From: CAZWRV01 sp964636325
Lineage (GTDB): Bacteria; Verrucomicrobiota; Lentisphaeria; Victivallales; GWF2-50-93
Assembly: GCA_964636325.1 (NCBI GenBank)
Contig: CAZWRV010000019.1
Coordinates: 1 to 64,000 of the forward strand
Length of the DNA: 64,000 nt
Direction: 5' to 3'
Shown: one piece after another, positions 8,798 through 17,004 of the stretch
How the letters are laid out: each line of letters opens with the position of its first letter
Position numbering within the stretch: position 1 is the stretch's first letter
Notes under the pieces: generated by a model
Database searches by the model: none
Seen by the model: the letters and a program-made list of their open reading frames with translations, nothing else
What the model was told of the DNA's origin: nothing
Translations under genes and position numbers: made by a program

Positions 8798-9013
8798 TCC
8801 TTAGAGTAACACCGATGTGCGGCTCTACGCGATGGCTTCATACGCTCGCGTGCCCCAGATTGGCGATTGCCTATCTCCTTTGCCAAATCATCTTCACGGC
8901 TTATATTCCAAGCAGCTGCGGGATTTGCAGCGATACGACAATTTCGAACCCTAAAACCTTATTACTTAACACTGACACCCGACACCTGAACGCTTTAACA
9001 AGGATTTCGTCAT

Positions 9014-9736
9014 ATGCATAGGAAAACGGAACTTATCGTGGCGCTTGACTTTGGATCGCTTGACGAGGCGTTGAAGCTAGTGAAGGCCGCGGGGGAGGCG
9101 GTGGAATGGTACAAGGTGGGCAGCCAGCTTTTCACTGCGGCAGGCCCCGAAGCCGTCAAGTCCCTTAAGAAGGAAGGCAAGAAGGTCTTCCTCGATCTCA
9201 AGTTCCACGACATCCCGAACACGGTCGCGAACGCCGTGGCCGCCGCAGTCAGGATGGGCGTTGACATGGTCAATGTGCACGCGTCGGGCGGAAGGGCGAT
9301 GATGGAGGCGGCGGTGAAGGCGGCGCGGGAGGAGGAGGCGAAGGCTGGAAGCAGCCCCCTGGTGATAGCGGTCACAGTCCTCACCAGCATGGATGAAAAA
9401 GCCCTATGCGAAGCGATCAACCGCCAAGGCCCTTATTCCCCGGCGGTGCACGTCCCCTATCTTGCGAAACTCGCAAAGTCAAGCGGCATGCACGGAGTCG
9501 TCGCATCGGCACATGAGATAGAACTCATCAGGAACACCTGCGGGAAGGGCTTCAAGCTTGTCATTCCCGGAATCCGGCCGTCCGGGCCGTCAGCGGACGA
9601 CCAGAAGCGGACGATGACGGCCGCGGAGGCCGCCGCCAAGGGGGCAGACTTCATCGTGGTCGGCCGCCCCGTACTAAAGGCGCCCGATCCGGCCAGGGCC
9701 GCCCGGGAGATTGTCAATGAGTTGGCTATTGGCTAA
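9014..9736 (+). CDS. pyrF: Orotidine 5'-phosphate decarboxylase
   Basis: Catalyses the last step of de novo UMP synthesis (OMP to UMP plus CO2) in the cytoplasm. The 240 residues are a full-length type-1 OMPDC. The signature LDLKFHDIPNTVANA holds the Asp/Lys/Asp catalytic network, IVALDF near the N-terminus is the first barrel strand, VIPGIRPSG is the strand before the phosphate loop and FIVVGRPVL supplies the phosphate-gripping residues. The start ATG at 9014 has only a weak upstream AAGGA. It stands alone; no other pyr gene is in the window. Confidence 0.95.
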   Translation: MHRKTELIVALDFGSLDEALKLVKAAGEAVEWYKVGSQLFTAAGPEAVKSLKKEGKKVFLDLKFHDIPNTVANAVAAAVRMGVDMVNVHASGGRAMMEAAVKAAREEEAKAGSSPLVIAVTVLTSMDEKALCEAINRQGPYSPAVHVPYLAKLAKSSGMHGVVASAHEIELIRNTCGKGFKLVIPGIRPSGPSADDQKRTMTAAEAAAKGADFIVVGRPVLKAPDPARAAREIVNELAIG

Positions 9737-9836
9737 TTGTTATTCCTTGATCTTGTCAGTTGTCCGCAAGGTTCGCCCGTCAACCAAAGACCGGCTACTT
9801 CGGAGTCTCTGATCCGAAGGAAATCAGGCGTGCGGT

Positions 9837-9955
9837 GAAATACCGGCTCCGGGAGGGATTTCGGGTTCAGATTTTCGGCGCGCGGCTCTGAAAAGGCACA
9901 AGTGCTTTTACCTGCGTTATTAACCGCTTCATAGCGACGGCTCAGGAAATCTGAA
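9837..9955. repeat. TTCAGATTT-terminal element, copy A, with leading hairpin
   Basis: A hairpin (GAAATACC / GGGATTTC, 9837-9862) is followed by a 90-bp unit (9866-9955) that starts TTCAGATTTTCGGCGC and ends GGAAATCTGAA. The same hairpin-plus-unit arrangement recurs at 16614-16733. The unit ends one base before the ATG of the next gene, and its AGGA (9944-9947) serves as that gene's ribosome binding site. Confidence 0.6.
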
Positions 9956-9956
9956 A

Positions 9957-11228
9957 ATGGAACACTGGCTCATACTTGCAATCCAGCTGGCGCTGCTAGC
10001 AGCCCTGATACTCTGCTCGGCGTTCTTTTCGGGGTCGGAGATGAGCCTTTTCTCGCTTAGCCGGGCGCGTCTGCTTAGCTACAGGGGCGATCCGAATCCC
10101 GTCAAGGCGCGGATCGCCTTCCTGATGGAGCGCTACAGCCTGACACTTACGGCCATCATCCTCGGGAACATGTGCGTCAATTCCGGCATATCTATTGTCT
10201 TCGACGAGATCATGGACGGGTTTCACATGGCCCCTTGGCTTTCCGCGATGATATCTGTCGTCGTGGCAGTCGTAATACTTTTGTTTTTCTGCGAAATCAC
10301 GCCGATGGCGGTAGCAATAGGCAACCCGGAAAAATATTCCGCGCTTGTGGCACTCCCAATATATTGTCTCCGATCCGCGCTCACTCCCGTGATCACGGTC
10401 GTGGAGAGGATATCCCTCGCCGTTCTCGGCCTTTTCGGCACCAGGAGGACTATGCCTTTGAAGTCGGAGGAATATGCCTCATTCATCGAGATGGCGCAGG
10501 ACATCGGAGCCTTCTCGGACCAGGAGTCGGAGCTGCTGAAGAACGCTTTTTCGCTGAGGGAGCGCACTGTCGGGAAAATAATGAAGGGCAGGCTGGACCT
10601 GACACCCATACACACCGGGATGTCGCCGGACGAGATAGTCCTGACGATACGTCAGAAGTGCCAGCGATATTATCCGGTCGTGAAAAAGTCGCTCGACGAC
10701 TCCGAGGGAATCCTTTCCGCGAAGAGCTTCTTCTTCCTGGCGAAGGAGCAAAGGGGCCGGTGGCTGCAGTCGACCTGTGTCATCCCCGCGGTCTACATCC
10801 CGGAGAACGCCCCGCTTATCAAGGCGTTCACCACGCTCAGGGCCAAAGAGGTTCCCGCCGCACTCGTCACGGACGAATACGGCGGGGTGGCAGGCATGAT
10901 AGACATCACCGACATCTACGACGAGGTGGTCGGTGACGTCGAGGAGGAATACGAGAGCCCCGGCTGGCGCGTCCGCAGGGCGGGCAAGCATTCCTGGAAG
11001 GCGGACGGACAAATACCGCTGCTGGATCTCAGTGGAATCATAGGCGTTGGCATCGCCGGGGCCGAGTCAAACACCCTCAACGGCATATTCCTGGAGAAGC
11101 TCGGCCGCATGCCCAGGCCCGGCGACAGGCTGCGGCTCGGCAACCTCGAAATCAGAGCTGTGACCGTCCTCAGGAACCGGGTCGGAGAGGTCGAGCTCAA
11201 GCTTATTAACGTCGCAAGGCAGGAATGA
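9957..11228 (+). CDS. DUF21/CBS/CorC-HlyC family membrane protein (CNNM-like)
   Basis: 423 residues in the usual CNNM/CorC order: an N-terminal DUF21 membrane domain with about four segments (SAFFSGSEMSLFSLS is the family signature), a CBS pair around residues 200-320 (TLRAKEVPAALVTDEYGGVA is the second CBS) and a C-terminal CorC_HlyC domain (WKADGQIPLLDL to LRNRVGEVELKLI). Relatives are implicated in Mg2+ or Co2+ efflux and wrongly named hemolysins. The start ATG abuts the end of repeat copy A, whose AGGA gives the 9-base spacing. The next gene starts one base after its stop, so they form a pair. Confidence 0.88.
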   Translation: MEHWLILAIQLALLAALILCSAFFSGSEMSLFSLSRARLLSYRGDPNPVKARIAFLMERYSLTLTAIILGNMCVNSGISIVFDEIMDGFHMAPWLSAMISVVVAVVILLFFCEITPMAVAIGNPEKYSALVALPIYCLRSALTPVITVVERISLAVLGLFGTRRTMPLKSEEYASFIEMAQDIGAFSDQESELLKNAFSLRERTVGKIMKGRLDLTPIHTGMSPDEIVLTIRQKCQRYYPVVKKSLDDSEGILSAKSFFFLAKEQRGRWLQSTCVIPAVYIPENAPLIKAFTTLRAKEVPAALVTDEYGGVAGMIDITDIYDEVVGDVEEEYESPGWRVRRAGKHSWKADGQIPLLDLSGIIGVGIAGAESNTLNGIFLEKLGRMPRPGDRLRLGNLEIRAVTVLRNRVGEVELKLINVARQE

Positions 11229-11229
11229 A

Positions 11230-12228
11230 ATGACATACATCCTCCTGACAGTGCTCTTCGTGATGGCCCAGGGCTTCTACAGCGGAATGGAGACCGGCAT
11301 GGTCTCGCTGCTGAAGCCCAGGGTGCGGCACGGCATCAAGGAGAATGTCCGCGGAGCCAGGATACTCTACTTCTTCAGCATGCATCCGGGGATAATGATA
11401 TCCACTACGCTCGTCTTCGTGAACATATGCGTCGTCTGTTCATCCAACACTGCGAAAAGGGCGTTCGAATATTTCGGGCTCTGCGGCCCCGGATGGATGA
11501 CCGCGCTCACTGTCTTCATGGGGCTCGTCCTCCTTTTCGTTGAGATCATCATGAAGAACTGGTTCCGACAGCAGCCCTATGAAAGGTGCCTGATGTTCGC
11601 ATACGTCCTCAACGCCTCATACTACATGCTCTATTTCCCGGTGCGGGCGCTTTCCGCGTTCACCGTGCTGGTCAACAGGACATTGGGCGGCAGGGGCGGA
11701 GGCGATGACGAGAGGGCGCGAGCCATGATGCGGGAGGACTTCTTCATACTTCTGGAGGAGAGCGAACGCAGCGGCGCGATAGACCCGGAAGCGGCGGACA
11801 TGCTCAACCGCTCCCTCGACATCCACGGCATCTGCGCCGCAGACGTCATGCTCGGAAGGGACTGCGTCAAGGATCTGCCGCTCTCGTCCAGCGTTGCCCA
11901 GGCCGTGGCATTCTGCAGGGACAACAGGATTTCAAGGGCGCCCGTCCAGGCGGCGGACGCAAAAGTCTCCCCTGGACAGCCCTGGCAGGGAATATTCAGC
12001 GTCTATGACGCCTTCTTCAACATCCCCGAGGAGGAATGGGAATCTGTCAAGGTCACGGAATGCCTCAGGCCTACCGAAACAATTTCCGCTGACAGCGGCT
12101 TCGAAGAGATGCTGGCCAAGTCAAGGGCCGTAAAAAGCCCGCTGCTGGTAGTCACGGACCCCGAGGATCCGTCAAAACACCTAGGCATAGCCACTCCAAT
12201 CGAAATAGTCCGGAAGATATTCGGATAG
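11230..12228 (+). CDS. DUF21/CBS membrane protein lacking the CorC_HlyC domain
   Basis: 332-residue paralogue of the preceding gene. The DUF21 signature is FYSGMETGMVSLL, there are about four hydrophobic segments, then a CBS pair (VKDLPLSSSVAQAVAFCRD and LLVVTDPEDPSKHLGIATP). The protein ends after the second CBS, so the C-terminal domain found in its partner is absent. It starts one base after the partner's stop codon, which implies translational coupling and possibly a heterodimer, since CNNM proteins dimerise through CBS domains (inference). Confidence 0.85.
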   Translation: MTYILLTVLFVMAQGFYSGMETGMVSLLKPRVRHGIKENVRGARILYFFSMHPGIMISTTLVFVNICVVCSSNTAKRAFEYFGLCGPGWMTALTVFMGLVLLFVEIIMKNWFRQQPYERCLMFAYVLNASYYMLYFPVRALSAFTVLVNRTLGGRGGGDDERARAMMREDFFILLEESERSGAIDPEAADMLNRSLDIHGICAADVMLGRDCVKDLPLSSSVAQAVAFCRDNRISRAPVQAADAKVSPGQPWQGIFSVYDAFFNIPEEEWESVKVTECLRPTETISADSGFEEMLAKSRAVKSPLLVVTDPEDPSKHLGIATPIEIVRKIFG

Positions 12229-12231
12229 GGA

Positions 12232-12281
12232 TGGTCGGGATGGAGAGATTCGAACTCTCGACCTTTAGACCCCCAGTCTAA
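12232..12281 (-). tRNA. Partial tRNA-Pro(GGG): 3' half only
   Basis: Read on the minus strand, this contains the anticodon arm (TTAGA-CTGGGGG-TCTAA, anticodon GGG), a 5-nt variable loop AGGTC, a canonical T arm (GAGAG-TTCGAAT-CTCTC), the acceptor 3' strand CATCCCG, discriminator A and an encoded CCA. The matching 5' half (acceptor CGGGATG and D arm) is absent upstream, so this is a fragment. Duplication of a tRNA 3' half is what integrases leave at attachment sites. No integrase gene is present. Confidence 0.75.
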
Positions 12282-12376
12282 AAAACACCCCTCTGAGAAG
12301 AGCCTTTGAACTCAATCTCATACCACCTTTAACACCCTAAAACTTGCGTCTGTGGTAGCAAATCTGGTAGCAGATT

Positions 12377-12637
12377 TTAGCACCTGAAGAAGACCGGCCA
12401 TGACGTCCCGTGCTCGTCGCGCCCCGTCTCTGCCATGCACCAGGCGTTGTATCCGACGGAGCATTCGTCAATGAAGAGCCCGTCGGGGATCGAGGAAAGC
12501 CTGTAGAAGTGCAGAAGGCACGACAATCCCAGCAGGAGCGCCGCGGCCGCCGCAAATGAAATGCGGGGCCGCCATTTCCGCGCCAGAATGCCGTTGGATT
12601 CCATCATAATGCGAAAGACCTGAGCGGGAGTAAACAT
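12377..12637 (-). pseudogene. Truncated mannosyltransferase/ArnT-like glycosyltransferase (N-terminal fragment)
   Basis: Encodes only the N-terminal ~86 residues of a PMT/ArnT-like integral membrane glycosyltransferase: one membrane segment (FAAAAALLLGLSCLLHFY), then the loop DGLFIDECSVGYNAW and TGRDEHGTSWPVFF, which carries the catalytic-type Asp/Glu of the first periplasmic loop. Full-length relatives exceed 450 residues. The frame stops at 12377-12379, followed by non-coding sequence leading to the tRNA-Pro fragment. The first ATG (12637) lies inside the 41-bp hairpin; the natural start was probably the downstream ATGATG (M-M-E-S-N-G). Confidence 0.7.
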
Positions 12638-12670
12638 TCAGTGAAAGGGCGTAGTTCACTGAATATTTAC
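12630..12670. repeat. 41-bp hairpin element, copy 1
   Basis: Arms GTAAACATTCAGTGAA and TTCACTGAATATTTAC (16 nt each) flank a 9-nt loop. Read on the minus strand the loop is CTACGCCCT, as in the copies at 19796, 27004 and 30086, and the single mismatch becomes a G-U wobble in that strand's RNA. It lies between two truncated genes. Confidence 0.75.
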
Positions 12671-12699
12671 GAGCGGGAATTGATGCTGCCTGCCGGACA

Positions 12700-13215
12700 T
12701 CACCCCGGTTTCCTCCCCACCGTTATTATGAACGACCTGCGCTTGCGCATGAAGTCCGCGCCGAAGATGGCCGCGTCAAGGAAATTATACAGCGGCAGCA
12801 GAGGACGCAGGAACGAGCTGGCGATGCTCTTGTAGTGCAGGCCGGACAAATATCCTATCTCGACTTCGAACCCGCATCCGGAGAACGCCTCCCTGATTTC
12901 CTCGGCGCTGACAGGCCGTTCGTTCTTCGTCACCCCCTTCTGGCTGTGCAGCGGCGAGCTGATGTCACGGTAGAGCCACATGAACGGGTTCCGCCTGTTG
13001 GGGTCGAAGGCCACGAATGCCCCGCCAGGACGCAGCACCCTGAACGCCTCTGACGCGCAAAGCCGCTTGTCGGGGAGATGATGGAGCATGCCGCTGAAAA
13101 GGATGTAGTCTACGCTTGAGCCGGCCAGGGGCAGCGCCTCGACATCTCCGTTGACCATGAAGAACTCTATCTCGGCCTTTTTGTCCTGATACTGATTATT
13201 CAGCTTTGCTTTCAT
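12700..13215 (-). pseudogene. 5'-truncated class I SAM methyltransferase
   Basis: 171 residues. Post-I and later motifs are clear: VNGDVEALPLAGSSVDYI (acid-Asp and motif II region), SGMLHHLPDK, AFRVLRPGGAFVAFDP (motif III). The glycine-rich motif I that binds SAM, which should lie about 30-50 residues earlier, is missing. The in-frame upstream sequence (L-K-N-I-Q-K-Q) meets a TGA overlapping the end of the radical-SAM gene. The C-terminal half (SFLRPLLPLYNFLDAAIFGA) is typical of methyltransferases acting on lipids or glycans. The protein is probably inactive. Confidence 0.7.
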
Positions 13216-13232
13216 CTGTTTCTGAATGTTTT

Positions 13233-14591
13233 TCAGCCGTGGTCAAAACGGAATATCGATTCGGAAATCAACGAAACACCGGTCCTTGCATTTAGCCTAA
13301 GCCTATTCCAGGACTTGAGCCTGATGATCTCCTTGAAAATTTTTGACGGCCTCAGGTAGAATCGGCGGTATGCCTGCCTCTGGAGATCAAGAAGATCGTC
13401 CCTCGACAAGGTTTCAAGCCTGTGCACCGGACCTGTGTGTATGCCATAGTGGGCGTAGTCATGGTCGATTATGAGCCCCTTGCTGTCAAGCTGCTCAAAG
13501 ACGGCGCTTTTGGGGAACGGCTTGAGCACGTGGAACTTGGCGATATCCGGATCAAGCCTTATGGAAAAGTCGATCGTATCGTTGATCGTCCCCCTGTCCT
13601 CGCCCGGAATTCCTATCAGGAAGAAGCCCCATGTCTCGATGCCCAGTTCCTTGGCGATTGCAAACGCCTCCTCTATCTGCTGAAGCCTAGTCCCCTTCTG
13701 GACTATGTCGAGGATCCTCTGGTTTCCCGACTCCACGCCTATGGCGACGCTGTATGTGCCGGAGTCCTTGAGAGCCTTGAGTATTTCCTTGTTTATGAAG
13801 TCCGCCCGGATTCCGTTGGGGAAGGCGAACCTGCACTTGATTTTCCTTGCCAGTATCCCGTCCCTGATCGCGAAGACCCTGTTCCTGTTCGTGATGAAAT
13901 TGTCGTCCCGGAAATGTATCTCCCTGGCGCCGTATTCCCTGATTACCAGCTCTATCTCGTCAAGGACGTTTTCCGCGCTTCTGCAGCGGAACCTTCTTCC
14001 GTGCAGGAATTTAGCGGTGCAGAAGCTGCAGTTGCCGGGGCAGCCCCTGCTTGTTATCATCGGCACCGCAACAGATTCGATGGCGTCGGGATACGAATAT
14101 CTGTGTCCCTTGAAAAGATGCCTTGCAGGAAACGGAAGGGAGTCCAAGTCCTCTATCGGAGTGCGCTCCTGGTTCCGGACTATCCGCCCCCCCTGCCTGG
14201 ACACAAGCCCCCTTATTTCGGAGAAGTCACCGCCATGCTCGAGGCATTTCGCCAGCTCGCAAATCGTCCACTCTCCCTCCCCGACCACCGTGAAGTCTAT
14301 CGGCCCGCAGGAGGCGCATTCCTCGGGCATGATGCTCGCATGTATGCCTCCGATCACAGTGGCGGCCGAGCAGCATTCCTTCGCTATCCTGGCTATTCCG
14401 ACAGCTCCGGGAAAGACCGGCGTCGTTGCTGTCACTCCGACAAGCGCGGGATTCTCGGACTTGAATATCTCACGAAGGCGCACTTCTCCTATCTGTTCGG
14501 CGTCGATATCGATGATCCTCACCGAATGCCCGTCCGTGAGCAAAACATGGGGGGGCTTGTCAAACCCAAGCTCGGCTCCGAGGAGCGTCAT
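13233..14591 (-). CDS. B12-binding radical SAM protein
   Basis: 452 residues: an N-terminal cobalamin-binding-like domain (GHSVRIIDID, VGVTATTPVFPGAV, VIGGIHASIMPEE), then a radical-SAM core with the cluster motif C-x3-C-x2-C in SRGCPGNCSFCTAKF (around residue 195) and later barrel elements (VAIGVESGNQRILDIVQKG). Relatives carry out methylations and rearrangements on hopanoids, antibiotics or unknown substrates. The N-terminus is about 25-30 residues shorter than usual: the first strand and PPLGL-type segment are compressed to KPPHVLL. ATG 14591 follows GAGG at very short spacing. The truncated methyltransferase lies directly downstream. Confidence 0.85.
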   Translation of the reverse strand: MTLLGAELGFDKPPHVLLTDGHSVRIIDIDAEQIGEVRLREIFKSENPALVGVTATTPVFPGAVGIARIAKECCSAATVIGGIHASIMPEECASCGPIDFTVVGEGEWTICELAKCLEHGGDFSEIRGLVSRQGGRIVRNQERTPIEDLDSLPFPARHLFKGHRYSYPDAIESVAVPMITSRGCPGNCSFCTAKFLHGRRFRCRSAENVLDEIELVIREYGAREIHFRDDNFITNRNRVFAIRDGILARKIKCRFAFPNGIRADFINKEILKALKDSGTYSVAIGVESGNQRILDIVQKGTRLQQIEEAFAIAKELGIETWGFFLIGIPGEDRGTINDTIDFSIRLDPDIAKFHVLKPFPKSAVFEQLDSKGLIIDHDYAHYGIHTGPVHRLETLSRDDLLDLQRQAYRRFYLRPSKIFKEIIRLKSWNRLRLNARTGVSLISESIFRFDHG

Positions 14592-14656
14592 CCTCGATGG
14601 CCGTTTTGGTGTAAAACGCAGAAACGACCTAAAATAGTCATATATGGAAGGATGGT

Positions 14657-15091
14657 TCAGAACGGCAGCTTAGAGAGGAAGACCATGATCTTGTGCTCCC
14701 AGTGTTCGGGGGCCTTCTGCATCTTGTCTATTTCCGCGTTGATGGCGTCCAGTTCCCCCCTGTCCAGCCATAGGCCCTGGCATTTTCTGCAGTGCTCCAG
14801 GACTATGTCCGAGAACGAGATGAAATTGACCTTCACCATCTTCGTTCCCTTGCATTTCGGGCAGCATGCGTCGGAGATGCTGTCTATGTCGGCGGCATCC
14901 GTGGAACAGTATTCGATGTCGCCGTCGTGCGGATGGGTTATGGCGTCGAGCTCGCCCTTGTGGAGCCAGACCCCGCCGCACTTTCCGCATGTGTCGATCC
15001 TGATGCCGTTTATCTCCTGGCATTCAAGCTTCAACCCTTCGCAGCGCGGACATGTCAGTTCGTCAGGCATCCTCAATTCCCCTTTTCCCAA
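14657..15091 (-). CDS. zf-TFIIB double zinc-ribbon protein
   Basis: 144 residues with two tandem zf-TFIIB units. The first is CPRCEGLKLECQ then IDTCGKCGGVWLHKGELD. The second is CPKCKGTKMVKV then LEHCRKCQGLWLDRGELD. Each offers four zinc-binding cysteines as two CxxC pairs. The family is widespread and functionally undefined in bacteria. Repeat copy B begins 13 bp upstream of its start, so the repeat lies in its promoter or leader. It is separated from the radical-SAM gene by 65 bp. Confidence 0.8.
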   Translation of the reverse strand: MGKGELRMPDELTCPRCEGLKLECQEINGIRIDTCGKCGGVWLHKGELDAITHPHDGDIEYCSTDAADIDSISDACCPKCKGTKMVKVNFISFSDIVLEHCRKCQGLWLDRGELDAINAEIDKMQKAPEHWEHKIMVFLSKLPF

Positions 15092-15104
15092 TTCTTCTCA
15101 AAAG

Positions 15105-15193
15105 TTCAGATTTTCGGCGCAGAATTCCGGCGTTGAAACGGCGTCAATCACTCACTTCCGCCCTTTGCCGGCCCTCACAACGGCAAATCTGAA
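15105..15193. repeat. TTCAGATTT-terminal element, copy B (89 bp)
   Basis: Starts TTCAGATTTTCGGCGC, identical over 16 bases to the start of copy A, and ends GGCAAATCTGAA. The interior is unrelated to the other copies. It fills most of the gap between the glyQS stop and the zf-TFIIB start. Confidence 0.6.
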
Positions 15194-15217
15194 AGAGAAA
15201 CCCATGTCGCATGAATT

Positions 15218-16555
15218 TCACGGGTTGATCTTATCATCAAAATAACGCCTGAGGCCGTCTATTGCAACTCTTTCCTGGGACATAGAATCCCTGTCTCGGA
15301 CGGTGACGGCCTGGTCGTCCTGCGACTGGAAGTCGTAGGTGACGCAGTATGGCGTGCCGATCTCGTCCTGGCGGCGATAGCGCTTGCCGATGCTGCCGGT
15401 GACGTCGAATTCGGCCCTGAACCGCTTCCGCATGTCCTTATATATGTTCTCTGCAGGCTCGGCAATCTTCTTCGCCAGCGGCAATATTGCGATCTGCACC
15501 GGCGCGACCTTTGCAGGAAACCTGAGGACAATCCTTAGATCCTCGTCCATCCCCTCCTTCTTGGTCTCCGCCCTGTCCTCGTCGTAGGAGTGGCAGATCA
15601 GCGCGAGGACGGTGCGGTCGACTCCGACCGAGGTCTCGACGACGACCGGCACGAGTTTTGAGTTGGTGGCCTGGTCGAAATATTCGAGGTTCTGCGCGGA
15701 GAACTCCTGGTGCCTGGACATGTCCCATGTGCCGCGGTGGTGGATGCCCTCCAGCTCGCCCCATCCGAACGGGAAGCGGAACTCTATGTCGAGCGCGGCC
15801 TTCGCGTAGTGCGCCAGCGTCTCGTGCTCGTGTATCTTGAGCTCGTCATCCTTGAACTGGAGCAGTTCCCTGTAGTATTTTATCCGCTCCTCCCTCCAGA
15901 ACTCGTACCAGCTCATGGACTCCTCGTCCTTGCAGAAGAACTCCATCTCCATCTGGCTGAACTCCCTGGAGCGGAAGGTGAAGTTGCGCGGGTTGATTTC
16001 GTTCCTGAACGCCTTCCCTATCTGGGCTATCCCGAAAGGGAGCGTGCGCCTGGCGGCGATGCGGACGAGATGGAAGTCCACGAAGATCGGCTGGCAGGTC
16101 TCCGCCCTGAGGTAGGCGACGTGCTCCTCGTCGAAGACCGGGCCGACGAAGGTCTTCATCATCAGGTTGAATTCGCGCGGCGGCGTCAGGTTCTTCGAGC
16201 CGCAGTTGGAGCACTTAGTCTGATCCTCCATCTGGTCCACGCGGAAGCGCGCCTTGCAGTCGCGGCAGTCCGTCATCATGTCGCCGAACTTGTCAAGATG
16301 CCCCGACGCCTTCCACACCATCGGATGGCATATTATCGTCGAGTCGAGGCCTTCGACGTTGTCCCTCGCCTCGACCATGTTGTGCCACCAGAGCTGTTCG
16401 ACCGCCCGCTTGAGCGCCGTGCCGTAGGGGCCGTAGTCCCAGAAGCCGTTGATGCCGCCGTATATCTCCGAGCTCTGGAATATGAAGCCGCGCCGCTTGC
16501 ACAGCGACACTATCTTGTCCATAAGTTCCGGATTCTTGCCGTCTTCTGTAGCCAT
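15218..16555 (-). CDS. glyQS: Glycyl-tRNA synthetase, single-chain class II
   Basis: Charges tRNA-Gly. 445 residues, close to the usual ~460 of the alpha2 (eukaryote/archaea-like) form rather than the separate GlyQ/GlyS form. The N-terminal signature is RRGFIFQSSEIYGGINGFWD; then YGPYGTALKR, a CRDCKARF...CSNCGSKN zinc-like insertion, the motif 2 region RNEINPRNFTFRSREFSQME and motif 3 in ETSVGVDRTVLALICHS. The C-terminal anticodon domain includes FDVTGSIGKRYRRQDEIGTP. It is flanked by repeat copies B and C on both sides. Confidence 0.95.
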   Translation of the reverse strand: MATEDGKNPELMDKIVSLCKRRGFIFQSSEIYGGINGFWDYGPYGTALKRAVEQLWWHNMVEARDNVEGLDSTIICHPMVWKASGHLDKFGDMMTDCRDCKARFRVDQMEDQTKCSNCGSKNLTPPREFNLMMKTFVGPVFDEEHVAYLRAETCQPIFVDFHLVRIAARRTLPFGIAQIGKAFRNEINPRNFTFRSREFSQMEMEFFCKDEESMSWYEFWREERIKYYRELLQFKDDELKIHEHETLAHYAKAALDIEFRFPFGWGELEGIHHRGTWDMSRHQEFSAQNLEYFDQATNSKLVPVVVETSVGVDRTVLALICHSYDEDRAETKKEGMDEDLRIVLRFPAKVAPVQIAILPLAKKIAEPAENIYKDMRKRFRAEFDVTGSIGKRYRRQDEIGTPYCVTYDFQSQDDQAVTVRDRDSMSQERVAIDGLRRYFDDKINP

Positions 16556-16613
16556 GCCGTCAGTTCCTCCGCGTGATCATGCAAATTCAAACTTCCTGAA
16601 TAAGCCTTGCCGT

Positions 16614-16733
16614 GAAATACCGACTCCCAGAAGGTATTTCAGATTCAGATTTCCGGCTCACCTCGCTAAAAAGCAGCAAGGGCATTATCCATGGACTGCA
16701 AACATTTCATAGGAGTGGTCCGGAAAATCTGAA
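16614..16733. repeat. TTCAGATTT-terminal element, copy C, with leading hairpin
   Basis: A GAAATACC / GGTATTTC hairpin (16614-16640) precedes a 90-bp unit (16644-16733) that begins TTCAGATTTCCGG and ends CCGGAAAATCTGAA. The layout matches copy A at 9837-9955. It lies 59 bp upstream of the glyQS start. Confidence 0.6.
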
Positions 16734-16781
16734 ATTCAAGCTGCGGAACTTACAAGCGCCCAATGCGTTTTGCAAGATATG

Positions 16782-16903
16782 CTCCTTTAGTCGGAACGAA
16801 AAAATCCAATCCCAAATCTTGCTCGTCAAAATGTAAATTTTCACGCTAAAGGAGTATAAATATGCGCGGGCAACGTCATGCCGGCAGTCTCGGCAAATAT
16901 TAA
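16782..16903 (+). promoter_or_regulatory. Inverted repeat able to mask a ribosome binding site before a 13-codon reading frame
   Basis: CTCCTTTAG (16782-16790) is the exact complement of CTAAAGGAG (16846-16854), 55 nt apart. The second arm holds AAGGAG, seven bases before ATG at 16862, which opens a 13-codon frame (M-R-G-Q-R-H-A-G-S-L-G-K-Y, stop at 16901-16903). If transcribed, pairing would hide the ribosome binding site. Alternatively these are terminal inverted repeats of a small mobile sequence. Confidence 0.35.
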
Positions 16904-16963
16904 TTTAACCCATCAAATCACCGCTTTTTCAGCGGCCGCTTGTAAAAAGGCCTGTTTGCAGTA

Positions 16964-16983
16964 TTCTATATAGCACGATAGAA
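16964..16983. promoter_or_regulatory. Candidate antitoxin operator
   Basis: TTCTAT and ATAGAA flank an 8-bp spacer, 21 bp before the antitoxin ATG, in an AT-rich promoter-like stretch. Phd/YefM antitoxins usually repress their own operon at such short palindromes. Confidence 0.35.
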
Positions 16984-17004
16984 AATATTATAGTGGGAAT
17001 GATT

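Noticed and set aside
9866..9955. Integron attC site
   Set aside because: The terminal inverted repeats are suggestive but the GTTRRRY/RYYYAAC consensus and an integron integrase are absent.
13422..15245. 607-codon open frame on the plus strand across the radical-SAM gene
   Set aside because: It lies antisense to two clear protein genes and its translation has no motif. High third-position GC produces such shadow frames.
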